Origin: Cladocopium goreaui
Taxonomy: Eukaryota > Sar > Dinophyceae > Suessiales > Symbiodiniaceae
Length of the DNA stretch: 64,000 bases
Direction of reading: 5' to 3'
Assembly (NCBI GenBank): GCA_947184155.2
Contig: CAMXCT020003768.1
Location: 149,405 to 213,404, forward strand
In this document: positions 1 through 10,267 of the stretch, in pieces
How the letters are laid out: each line of letters opens with the position of its first letter
How positions within the stretch are numbered: position 1 is the first letter of the stretch
Program-made: the position numbers and the translations under genes
Notes under the pieces: generated by a model
The model's input: the letters and a program-made list of their open reading frames with translations, nothing else
What the model was told of the DNA's origin: nothing
Databases searched by the model: none

Positions 1-760
1 GATAGTGATATTGGTAATATAATGATAGTGATTATTGATAATGATATCGTGATAATGATATTGATTATTGATTATTGATAGTGATTATTACTAATAGTTT
101 ATCTATGCTAATATAATGATGAGCTATAATATACAATCATCACTAATTATATTATATTGATAATAATAATTGATTAGATAGTGATAATTGATAATATAAT
201 GATAGTGAGTATTGATAATGATATCATGATAATGATATTGATATTGATTATTGATAGTGATTATGACTAATAGTTTATGACTATTATAAAATCATCATTG
301 ATAATATTAATGAGGGACTATAATATAATTATAAATCATAAATCCGTAATGATATAACAATAAGGATAGTCATTATTGATAATATAGTGATAAATGATTA
401 TAAGAATATATTCTTTTATAATCCTTATATATGATAGATATGTTAATATATGACTGTATCAATACGGTAATGATTATAATAATAGATATTGTTATATAGT
501 CATCATCAATGATAATAGTCATTTGATAATAATAACTAATATTTAATATATATATATATATACAATAATATTGATAATCATTTGATAATAACAAGGATGA
601 CCATATAATATCTATCATTATTATCAATCCATCATAGATAAGGATTATTATCAGGTCCATGATAATAAGAATTGTCATTATTATGGATTATCATTTCAAT
701 ATTGTGGATTGTCGTTATAAGAAATCAATAATAGGATTACTATAGCATATTGTGATAGTA
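1..760. repeat. GATAAT-rich degenerate simple repeat
   Basis: AT-rich DNA built from irregular runs of GATAAT, TGATTATTGATAATG and similar words. Similar but looser sequence continues to about 2.4 kb. The only ORF in it is low-complexity Ile/Tyr-rich and not credible as a gene. Confidence 0.8.
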
Positions 761-897
761 AGGATGGGCCCCCGTTCGACAGCGTTGAGTTGCCTTATAA
801 GTGGCTAAATTCTATGGTTTATAGTACTGTAGATATAACTATAGATAACTATAGTTAATGGGGTTTAGAAACCAACTTATCACTGGGCACCATCCTG
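761..897. mobile_element. family C2 palindromic element
   Basis: Ends AGGATGGGCCC and GGGCACCATCCT are inverted repeats. The interior has the family-C words (TTATAAGTGG, CTATGGTTTATAG, AACTATAGTTAATGGGG, AACCAACTTATCACTGGG). Confidence 0.65.
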
Positions 898-2400
898 TAG
901 ATGATAACAGGATTACTATAGCATAGTGTGATTCATAATGATAGTAATTAGTAATAAGGGTTATCATAGATCACTGATCATATTATCAATAGACTAAGTA
1001 CTATTATTTCACACTGAGTACTAAGTACTATAATCAGTACTAAGTACTAAGTACTATAATAGTACTATAATCAGTACTATAATCAGTACTATAATCATAT
1101 TATTTCACACTAAGTACTATATTGTGATTATCATAGATCATTATCATATTATGGTACTATCATAACAGCATCTGATCCGAAAAGTTCGGCAATATAGCAG
1201 GCTCATTCTCCTAACGAACCGTCGATCTCCAGGGTTCGGGAGAAAGTGAGGTCGTTATAATTGACCCAGATAACATAGGATTATCATTTTTATGGATTAT
1301 CATTATTATAATATTAGTGGAGTATCATTATAAGAAATGAATAATAGGATTACTATACAATAGCTTATTATGATAGTAATAAGGATTATGTTCATTATGA
1401 TATTATGGTACTACCATAATACCCTTGGATTATAAAATCCTGATGTTTATTACTATCAGAATAAGGATTATCATTAGCATAGTTCATTATCAAATCGACT
1501 GGATTATCAATAATATATAATAGCCATTGACTTAGGATTATAACATCACCGGTAACAGGATTAGCCATACTGTAATAATGTCAATGATCAATCGTCTCAA
1601 TAAGGATTCATTTGATAAAGATAATAACAATGATAATGATACTGGTCAATATGATTGATAATGTTTGCTGGATAGTCCTATAATGATAATCATCTATAAT
1701 GACTCATAATGATAACCATCTATAGAAATGAGATGAAATGATGTTTATACCAATAATGCGTTATAAGTTCTATCGTTTATTTGATAATGATCATCCTTAT
1801 TTATCATTTGAAAACGATAGAAATGATAAATCATCGCCTAATCATCGCCTCTTAGGAGGGTAACGCCTCATGACAATATGGAATGATGGCTATTGGATGG
1901 AATATGATGGTTCTGTTATATGTCATATTATCATTTTTTATCCAATGATAATATGGTTATTTTCTGTTCTATGGAATATGATGTTTCTGGAATGTGATCA
2001 TCATTATCATTGTTACTATTGTCTAAAAATGATCATCGTCACTTGAGGTGCTACAATAGGTACTCAATATCATCTATATGTAATTTACATGTGTATATGG
2101 GCATTGAAGAATGGAGTGTAAATCAGCCAGCGTCAATCATAATTGTCATCTATTAATGATGACAAATAACAATGGAATGACAATAATAGTAATGGAATAA
2201 TTCATCATCATCATCATCATCATCATCGAATTCAAGGAACTGCAAAATTTTGGGACAATGTTACCAACAATCTCAAAGTAACAAAGGCGAAAACAAATAA
2301 ATAAATAGATGCTGAACCATTTACACCATTTGGTACGTGAACTATTCTCAAAATAGATGTCTAGATATCTATATGGGTAGTTCTATTCATCTATATACAT
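898..2400. other. AT-rich DNA, no gene seen
   Basis: Contains TACTAAGTACTATAATCAG short repeats around 1010-1120 and a truncated family D end at about 1190-1273 (GTGAGGTCGTTATAATTGACCCAGAT). The rest is GATAAT/ATGATAAT-like. No exon-like segment was recognised. Confidence 0.6.
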
Positions 2401-2533
2401 AGATATGTTAACCATTTCAAAATAGTTCTATATTTCTGAACTGTACTTCTATAGTAGCCATGTTTCTATTCCTGTTAAGTAACATGGGGTTCATCTCCCC
2501 ATTTCGGCTGATGCAACGTTCCCCACACCACAG

Positions 2534-2581
2534 GCATCGCGTGTTTTGCCTGGCTGCTTGGATGGATTGCACCTCAGCAAG
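2534..2581 (+). CDS. candidate 48-nt exon, strand unresolved
   Basis: On the plus strand a pyrimidine-rich CCCACACCACAG precedes it and AAG|GTTTGA follows; one frame is open with exactly 16 codons. On the minus strand the same stretch is also open and gives a CLWCGERC motif, so a minus exon (about 2490-2600) is a real alternative. It is an island of higher GC in AT-rich repeats, which is what marks exons elsewhere in the window. Function unknown. Confidence 0.25.
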
Positions 2582-3042
2582 GTTTGAGAACTTGGATAAC
2601 TTGGAGATAGCTTGGATAATATGGATGACAACCTTTCTCAAAACCAATTTGGATAGAATAATGTGGAAGATACCAAGGTTTGATTCAGATTCTATGGGGT
2701 ATGAATGGAGATGAGCGGTACATCATATTAGATAATCACATCCCTCCGTGATGTTGAGTACCCCACCGGGCCCAAACATGACTAGATTCAATACTCAATC
2801 AGGGTTTCGTGGCATATAACTCAAGGTACGCCATAAAGTGGGAGACTCGCAATTCATCAAAGAGGTCTCCAAAGACGATTAAATTCAATATATAATGACA
2901 TATATATATTTATATATATATATTGATCATGTCAATTTCAAAGACTCAAGATCGAGGGACGATAACTTGCTGCTTTTCAAAGAGGTGTGAGGTGTAAACC
3001 GTAAATGTCCTAATTTTTCACATCACAAAAAAATATTGGGGA

Positions 3043-3146
3043 TACCCTCTGGTAAACTAACATAACTATGGAAAATCACCATTTTTAATGGGAAAATCCA
3101 CTATAAATTGCCATTTTCAATAGCTACGTTAAATTACCAGAGGATA
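3043..3146. mobile_element. family A element (introner-like)
   Basis: Starts TACCCTCTGGTAAACTAACA and ends TTACCAGAGGATA, with inner arms TATGGAAAATCACC and GCCATTTTCAATAG. Its ends contain CTG|GTAAAC and TTACCAG|, a donor and an acceptor. Confidence 0.8.
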
Positions 3147-3489
3147 TGATCTCCAACAGATACGGCTGTTTTAGTGATGTCCCTGGGCTCCCTACATATC
3201 TCATCAGCACCTGGGCCACTGGGTGATCTGGGTGGTTTTGTGGGCTAAAAAGCCATGGCTGCCATCAACATCCCATCTGGGATGGTTGAAAACATTGGAG
3301 ATGCCAGAAATCGGTGGTTTACCATAATAAATCTATTTGGGGAGATATAAAATTACCATTATAAATAGTTTATAAATCTATTTCTGGTCACTTATGGTGA
3401 TTTTTGGGATGGTTTATGAACTACAGTATTTCGTGTGAATCCCACATTGATGTCGTCCATTTCTGTAGCATGTCATGTCTTCATGGCAC

Positions 3490-3625
3490 TGAAATTTCAC
3501 GGGAAGAAAATTGGGTTCCCCTCGGATAGACCGACGGGCGTCCATTCTGGGCTTCCAAGTGGTTTTTCAGTTGAAATAGCTCCAAGACTGGTATTGATAC
3601 TTGAGAGGGGGAACACGAAAGGTAG
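3490..3625. CDS. candidate exon region, strand unresolved
   Basis: A GC-richer island open on both strands. Plus-strand signals include TGGTTTTTCAG| and AAGACTG|GTATTG; the minus strand has an uninterrupted frame of more than 40 codons. No motif was recognised, so this is only a suspicion of coding sequence. Confidence 0.2.
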
Positions 3626-3769
3626 GTAAGCAAGAAAGGAACCGAAGAAAAAATGAAGGGGAGAGGGGAGGGAAAAATACATAAAGTGGAGTCTGGTAAA
3701 AGCGACGCGGCCATTTTCTTTCCAAAAATATGAAGGGGAGTCTGGTAAAAGCGACTGAAAGGCTTCGGC

Positions 3770-4037
3770 GATGTGGTTGGGGTTGGTGGTGGTTGTGGTG
3801 TTGGTGGTGTTGGTGGTGCTGGTGGTGTTGGTGTTGTTGGTGTTGTTGGTATTGGTGTTGTTGGTGTTGTTGGTGGTGGTAGTGTTTCTGGTGTTGTTAG
3901 TGTTGTTAGTGTTGTTGGTGTGGTTGGGTTTGTTGGTGGTGTTGGTGTTGTTGGTCGTGTTGTTGGTGTTGGTATTGTTCGTGTTCGTGTTGTTGTTGTT
4001 GTGTTGCTGTTGCTGTTGTTGCTGCTGCTGTTGATGG

Positions 4038-4073
<36 letters not shown>

Positions 4074-4990
4074 GTTGTTGTGTGTTGTTGTGTGTTGTTG
4101 TGTGTTGTTGTGTGTTGTTGTGTGTTGTTGTGTGTTGTTGTGTGTTGTTGTTGTGTGTTGTTGTGTGTTGTTGTGTGTTGTTGTGTGTTGTTGTGTGTTG
4201 TTGTGTGTTGTTGTGTGTTGTTGTGTGTGTTGTTGTTGTGTGTTGTTGTGTGTTGTTGTGTGTTGTTGTGTGTTGTTGTGTGTTGTTGTGTGTTGTTGTG
4301 TGTTGTTGTGTGTTGTTGTGTGTTGTTGTGTGTTGTTGTGTGTTGTTGTGTGTTGTTGTGTGTTGTTGTGTGTTGTTGTGTGTTGTTGTGTGTTGTTGTG
4401 TGTTGTTGTGTGTTGTTGTGTGTTGTTGTGTGTTGTTGTTGTTGTGTTGTTGTGTGTTGTTGTGTGTTGTTGTGTGTTGTTGTGTGTTGTTGTGTGTTGT
4501 TGTGTGTTGTTGTGTGTTGTTGTGTGTTGTTGTGTGTTGTTGTGTGTTGTTGTGTGTTGTGTTGTGTTGTGTGTTGTTGTGTGTTGTTGTGTGTGGTGTT
4601 GTGGTGTGTTGTTGTGTGTTGTTGTTTGTTGTGTGTTGTTGTTGTTGTTGTGTGTTGTTGTGTGTTGTTGTGTGTTGTTGTGTGTTGTGTGTGTTGTTGT
4701 GTGTGTGTTGTGTGTGTGTTGTTGTGTGTGGTTGTGTGTGGTTGTGTGTGTGTTGTTGTGTGTTGTTGTGTGTTGTTGTGTGTGTTGTGTGTGTTGTGTG
4801 TGTTGTGTGTGTGTTGTGTGTTTTGTGTGTTGTGTGTTGTGCGTTGTGCGTTGTGCGTTGTGCATTGTGCGTTGTGCGTTGTGCATTGTGCATTGTGCGT
4901 TGTGTGTTGGTGTTGTTGTTGTTGTTGTTGTTGTCGTCGTTGTTGTTGTTGCTGTTGCTGTTGGTGTTGTTGTTGTTGGTGTTGGTGTTG
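3770..4990. repeat. 1.2-kb G/T-only satellite (TTG / TGTTGTTGTG)
   Basis: Starts as GTTGGTGTTG-type repeats, becomes a 10-bp TGTTGTTGTG array at about 4066-4710, then TGTG and TGCGTTG variants. The plus strand is almost free of A and C for over 1 kb. Long ORFs on both strands are homopolymer artefacts (Cys/Val/Leu or His/Thr/Asn/Gln). Confidence 0.95.
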
Positions 4991-5039
4991 GTGTTACCCC
5001 TGCAGCGTTTTTGCTCGGTTCCGTAGTGGCCGAAAATCG

Positions 5040-5295
5040 TCAAATCGGTGGTGTTTTCGCGTGTTTTTGCAACTCTCGGAGCAAAAAACACCGTAAATAC
5101 CGATGTTTTTGGCGGGTCGGAAGCCCAAAACCACAGTATTTACGATGTTTTTGCCTCTGGTAGTAAAAAGCACGGTATTTACAGTGTTTTTTGGCCAGCA
5201 CCTAGCAAAAACACTGGTATTTACGGAGGTTTCACCATGTAGCAAAATGTGGTTTCTTGATCCGAAAAGAACAAAAATACTGTAAATTACAGTAT
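5040..5295. repeat. degenerate repeat of GTATTTACRGTGTTTTT
   Basis: The word GTATTTACGGTGTTTTTGG and its inverse AAAAACACCGTAAATAC recur about every 40-45 bp in both orientations, for example at 5085, 5137, 5174, 5208 and 5273. The last pair forms a small hairpin. Confidence 0.65.
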
Positions 5296-5875
5296 TTTGA
5301 GTCTGCTCTTAGGGTGCGTGGGAGGTGTGGAGGGGGGGGGGAGGGGGGGGGGAGGGGAAGAGATGGACTGTTAGGAACTATGCGACAAAAGGCCTTTAAC
5401 AGAAATGATCTGGAGAGAGAGAAGAAACATTCATCCTCAGGTTATAGCTCATCTTCAATCATAACTTGCTGCTACGCTTTGGCTCTTCACTTGTACTTAA
5501 GCACACACTTGCTTCTCTGGATAAAGCTTTTGCTTCCGAGATCGCAGTAAGGCAAGATCACATCTTGACGCAAGGTTTTCCTCAACGCTACAAAACATCA
5601 TTTAAATCGAAAACCCTGTTTCAACTTCAACTTGAACACAAACTGCAGCTGGCTTCTACGGCATAAACTTTTCCCCCCACATTTCCCCAAACGCTTCTCT
5701 GCGCACTATAGACTTCCATTTGCATTTGCACAAGCACTGAGTTTGTTAATGTGAATTTACTTCGAAGCCTTAAATCAAAGTTCGAACCTATCTGATTTGA
5801 AGTTCGACCATGTTTAACGTCAATTAGCGTTTCAGGCAATCAAGGTTTCAATGTACCAAAGCAGAAACAAAGGAG
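5296..5875. other. no gene recognised
   Basis: Holds a poly-G tract (about 5330-5355) and mixed-composition sequence with short ORFs on both strands. I see no domain, splice pair or repeat family here. Confidence 0.5.
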
Positions 5876-6126
5876 ATGATGTCGGAGATGATGTCGGAGA
5901 TGTTGATGATGATGTGGGTGATGTAGGTGGTGTCATTTGTGGATGGTGTCATTTGTGGATGCGGATCATGATGATGATCATAATCTTGACTCATGATGAC
6001 GATGATGGCAAATTGTGATGTTGTTGTTGATGATGATGATGATGATGCAGATGAAGATGAAGATAATGATGATGATAATGATGATGATGGCGGTGATGAT
6101 CATGATGATCATGATGATGATGGCAG

Positions 6127-6161
<35 letters not shown>

Positions 6162-6267
6162 CAGATGAAGATGAAGATAATGATGATGATAATGATGATG
6201 ATGGTGATGATGATCATGATGATCATGATGATGATGGCAGTGATGATGATGATGATGATGATGGCAG

Positions 6268-6303
<36 letters not shown>

Positions 6304-6416
6304 CAGGGATGATGATGATGATGGTGATGGTGATGATGAAGATGATGATGATGATGATGAGATGATATGAGATGATATGATATGATATGAAATGATATGA
6401 TATGATATGAAATGAT

Positions 6417-6470
<54 letters not shown>

Positions 6471-6475
6471 CTGTA
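5876..6475. repeat. (GAT)n array with (GATAT)n block
   Basis: Imperfect GATGAT repeats with two near-identical higher-order blocks (about 6030-6130 and 6145-6240), then pentanucleotide ATATG at about 6361-6420 and pure GAT to 6470. The Asp-, Met- or His-only ORFs here are artefacts. Confidence 0.95.
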
Positions 6476-6505
6476 CCCCGCCAACCCCGCGAACCCCACC
6501 AACCC

Positions 6506-6605
6506 NNNNNNNNNNNNNNNNNNNNNNNNNNNNNNNNNNNNNNNNNNNNNNNNNNNNNNNNNNNNNNNNNNNNNNNNNNNNNNNNNNNNNNNNNNNNNNN
6601 NNNNN
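6506..6605. other. assembly gap, 100 N
   Basis: Exactly 100 N, the usual placeholder for a gap of unknown size. It sits between a simple-repeat array and the 3' part of a minus-strand ORF, so the end of that ORF and any downstream pol genes are hidden. Confidence 0.98.
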
Positions 6606-7914
6606 AAAGACCCATGTTGTCAAGTCCAGCCTCGATGTCATTGACGATTCTCGAACTAGATCTCGTTTGGTAAGTCAAATCCGTCAAGATGAGAGCTTTG
6701 TTGTTTCTCACTGGTCCTCCCAATTCATCCCATTTGTCTAACCAAGGCTCCCCGATGATGAACTGTCCAATCTTGTTTCCCAATTTCTTGAGCTTGGCTC
6801 GAATCTCGCCCTCCACGGTCTCTTCAATGCCCAATGTCAACATGGCTAGGACCTCCGTCACTGGATATCCCTTGCACCTGACAAACTCTGTGGTCGTGAT
6901 GATGTAGTGGTAGAGCTTAAGCCATTCATAGTCATTCTCATTAATCATGTGGGAATCAAGTTGACCTTCTGTCAGCATGTTGAATGACAAGGCAGCATGA
7001 AATGTCAATCTTCTCAAATACTGTTTCCAGATCAAGTTGGATCCATACTTGTGAGTGGTGTGAGGGCCCTCTACGATTGAAAGTACAAAATCCTTGCCAG
7101 AACGTAGGAATGCAATTCGCTGTTCCTCACGAGCATAGTCCTCGGCAGCATGGAGTCGCACTTCCACGGTTGAAGGTTTCCTTCTCTTCATCCAGTCTTC
7201 AGTTGGAATCCAATCTTTATCTCTTTCTGGTTCAGCATGACCTTGAGATGTTGCTCCGGGTCCAGATCGGAAAGCTGCATGGGTCGACGAAGACGAGGCT
7301 CCGCCAGTCGATGATCGTGGCATCTTCTTCGGTTGTACGCTTGAACTTGATGATTGTTGTGATGCCTTTGGCTGTGATCCCTCCGTAGGAGCGGATGTAC
7401 TCTGGGCACTGGGTCCAGTTGATGTGTCATCATTCACCCATGAAGGCTCCTCATTGTTCCAGAAGTCAACTTCGTCGGGTCCTCGTCCATCTTTGAAGTT
7501 CAGGGGGATGTCCCAGTCATCGAAATTGTGCATGTTGCCACCTGTTCCAGCTTGAGTATCGGTCAATGATGTTGTAAAATCTTTGAGGGAACTATGGCAA
7601 GCATGACGTTTCTCTTTCTCGGTATATCTGGCCCCTTCATCGGCAATTGAGACGTTGTATCCATGCCCGATCAGGATTCCCAAAGGAATGTCAAAGGCCT
7701 TGAGGATCGAGAACTGTAGTTCGGACAATTCTGCTACTCTCGCCAAATTTCCATCTCCTCGGGCGCTGGTCTTGTGTCTCTCAAGGGTCGTGCCGAGGGC
7801 TAACAAACACAAGAAATGGTTCTGGGCTGCACTCCTCCCTTTCGGCTGATTGGTTTCAAAAGCAATTACATCCTTCATCACATCTTGCAAGATGATCTGA
7901 TGGGTTCTGCTCAT
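6606..7914 (-). CDS. unknown retroelement-associated ORF, cut by gap
   Basis: About 436 codons read from ATG 7914 into the N gap, so the C-terminus is missing. The N-terminal third is ordinary sequence. The middle is a Ser/Gln/Pro-rich linker (residues ~165-230); the last part is basic and hydrophobic with EDYAREEQRIAFLRSG and WLKLYHYIITTTEF. No zinc finger, protease, integrase or RT motif was found. It overlaps the preceding ORF by 59 nt in the +1 frame, so the two may form one protein made by frameshift, a two-ORF unit, or one gene with an indel. I infer a Gag-like or accessory role from position only. Confidence 0.5.
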
Positions 7915-8662
7915 TGTGATACCTCAGTGCATGTCCTAGGTGCCTCATCTGGACTTCAATCATGTGCTTCATTGCTTTTCGATAGCTGTCATTGTCAGAT
8001 GGAGACTTCGGATTTACCTTGGTCAACTCGTCCATGACTTTGAAGTACTCGGCTGTCCTTGTCACAGCTAACCATGATGTGGCACTCGGATCTGTGTTGA
8101 ATGATGGTGTTCCCCGATAGATTTGCTTCATGCTTCGGATCTTCGCCTCAGTTTCGGCTGCAGTGGCTTGATCATCAAAAGGTTCGGAAAAATGTCCTTT
8201 GGACAATACGATCCAGAGCTCATCGAGTCTGTCATAGATCTCCTTGTCCATGAAGCGTCCCACAGTCGCATCTTCGAATGGGCATCTGCTTGCAAAGACT
8301 TTCACGAATCTCGATCCCTTTGACAAAAACTCCCATCCTGAACACCCCTTCTCGATGTCCTGCGCTCTCTGCAACAATTTGTAGGCTACCTCCAGAGCTT
8401 GTGCAGTGGCTTCACTGGTGTGTCTGGAGTTTGCAAAGTATGCTGAGTAGACAACTGCAGGCGGCATACCAAACCTAATCCACTGGTTGGCTGTGTCCTC
8501 ATCTGAGATCAGTCGAAAATTCGAACCTCGGGTGTCTCGGAACGGTGATGGAGTCTTGGCTGCAATGGATCCTTCGGACAATCCCTTCAGCACCCGTAAT
8601 GCAACGGTGATTCGGCTTCCGGCAAATTGTCCTACTGAGTTCAGATCCTGTGTTTCGGCCAT
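7856..8662 (-). CDS. unknown ORF, likely start of a second element
   Basis: From ATG 8662 (MAETQDLNSVGQF) the frame runs about 268 codons to the stop at 7856. It is predicted mostly helical, with an acidic C-terminal half. No known domain was recognised. The same frame is open upstream into the accessory ORF, so the start is a choice: the sequence before 8662 looks non-coding (low-complexity Ser/Leu/Arg translation) and holds a CCGTAGG direct repeat, much as the Gag ORF at 19680 is preceded by a CCGTAGG motif. That parallel suggests the 5' end of another retroelement copy placed head to tail, but this is inference. Confidence 0.4.
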   Translation of the reverse strand: MAETQDLNSVGQFAGSRITVALRVLKGLSEGSIAAKTPSPFRDTRGSNFRLISDEDTANQWIRFGMPPAVVYSAYFANSRHTSEATAQALEVAYKLLQRAQDIEKGCSGWEFLSKGSRFVKVFASRCPFEDATVGRFMDKEIYDRLDELWIVLSKGHFSEPFDDQATAAETEAKIRSMKQIYRGTPSFNTDPSATSWLAVTRTAEYFKVMDELTKVNPKSPSDNDSYRKAMKHMIEVQMRHLGHALRYHNEQNPSDHLARCDEGCNCF

Positions 8663-10267
8663 CCCGCTTTGTACAGAATAAAGTCGCACGGACCGTAGGT
8701 CTCGTGACAACTGTTCGAACAGCGAAAATAGTTGTACGAACCGTAGGTCTCGTAACAACCAGTCGGAGTCGAATTCAGAAAGCAGTAGACACGGAAATGA
8801 AAAGTGCCACGATGAAAGAACCGAAGTTGATGTCAATCTCGAAAAGCACCAGTGCAGTAGCGATCGCTCGAACGAATGGTCAATGGCGTCGAGCTCTCGA
8901 GTAGCACAAACGGATGTTGCCACCGACTTGATTGGGTGACTGCGGACATTCTCGGAATCACGAGACATTTCAGCTTTCAGTTGTTCATCACATGCAAGCG
9001 GCTTCCAACGTTTCATCACTCTGACGTTCACAAATGGACTATTCCTGATTACATGATCATTGATTCCATTCATGATTATCTTGGCTATCCATTTGGTGTA
9101 AACTTGAGTAATGCGAGTTTCCCTACCGGCACACTCTGCATGGTCATGACGGCGATCACATCTTCTATGAAGCTTTGGAAAAGACACCCCCCATGTAACA
9201 ATCTTCCAAGGTTTCTTGATTGGTTTGGGAGTCTCTTGAAATTGTGATTTCAAGCCATACATGCATCCATCAAATTTGTGCTCATGAGACACGGTTCCTT
9301 CTACAAGTTCTGTCATTCTACGGTCCTTCCAGTAGTCACAACCTCTAGGCAACTCAAGCAAGGCTGGTGATCCCATGTTGATAAGTTCACTTAGCACTGC
9401 TGTAAACACTTCCCACATCGCCCAGAAGATCTGCTTCTTTGCTTCGATGAGTTGTGTTGTTGCTTCGCTCACCCATCGGTTGATTCGGTTCCATGGTGAA
9501 CCGCCTGTACATGGACCTGCAAAGAACACTGAATCAAGTTTGGTCCGGAGGCATCGCCTTGCTTTACTGATTCCGTACGGAGAGAGCATGTCGTCATCTT
9601 CAGTGATTGGCACGACATGAAACTTCATTTCGTCCTTCATTTTGTTCTGCAAGAACGTAAACCAGTTTCTCTCTTCCGAACATAACAAGACGAAGCATGG
9701 GACTGCTTGAGGAACTTCGATCAAATTGATTGCAAGGGAAAACTTCGCAAATTTTGATGTCATCAAGTCACAAGGTGATTTGGAAAATTGAAATTCCAAA
9801 GTTCTGTTTTTCTTTTCTCTCCAAAGGATTACCGACACTGTAGGATGGTCAACCTCATGTTTGCCTACTTCAATGTGATATTGATAGGGGACAAAAACAT
9901 CAGTGATGGGAATAGTTTTCACATCATTGCAATTGGTGCATAACGTGATTACTCCCTGACTCACTTTACAGTTCTTACCTCCATCGATCACTTCAGCATT
10001 GGCGAGCACCTTGAATGTCGATTTTCCAGTCCAAAATTCATTCAACTTGTTTGTTGATTCATGATTGTCGCCCTTGAATCTCCATATGTCTTTGATCACT
10101 CGAGTATTGGTTTTGAACTTTTGTTCAGTTTCCCTCTCATCACATATGATCCTAGGGTCACAAGGACAGTCTTCGCAATCCTGTGGTACAAAGTTTTGCC
10201 TTCTTGGCGTTTTGTGAATTCGGATCAAAGTTTTGTGAATTCCCATCCCATTGCCAATGGTCTTCAT
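8663..10267 (-). CDS. accessory ORF downstream of RNase H
   Basis: Opens at ATG 10267, overlapping the end of the RT ORF by 110 nt in the +1 frame. It has a Cys-rich N-terminus (QDCEDCPCDP), a further CTNCND, and a conserved-looking core with GPCTGGSPWNRIN, ELPRGCDYW and FDGCMYGL at about residues 250-360. It is not an LTR-retroelement core enzyme. I recall similar ORFs after RNase H in dinoflagellate copia-like elements but cannot confirm that here. The convincing coding part ends near 9050; beyond that the frame stays open through unlikely sequence. Role unknown: possibly envelope-like, nucleic-acid binding or enzymatic. Confidence 0.5.
8687..8760. repeat. two direct copies of a CCGTAGGTCTCGT motif
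   Basis: ACCGTAGGTCTCGTGACAAC and ACCGTAGGTCTCGTAACAAC lie 48 bp apart, just upstream (minus strand) of the ATG at 8662. Could be LTR or promoter sequence; no transcript data. Confidence 0.6.

Noticed and set aside
4066-4710. CRISPR-like regular array
   Set aside because: 10-bp units with no spacers, in a eukaryotic intron-rich context.
3481-5091. 536-codon minus ORF rich in His/Thr/Asn
   Set aside because: It is a translation of the G/T satellite; all frames of both strands are open there and none has a domain.
5978-6502. Ile-, His-, Met- and Asp-only ORFs over (GAT)n
   Set aside because: Pure microsatellite artefacts, some running through the N gap.
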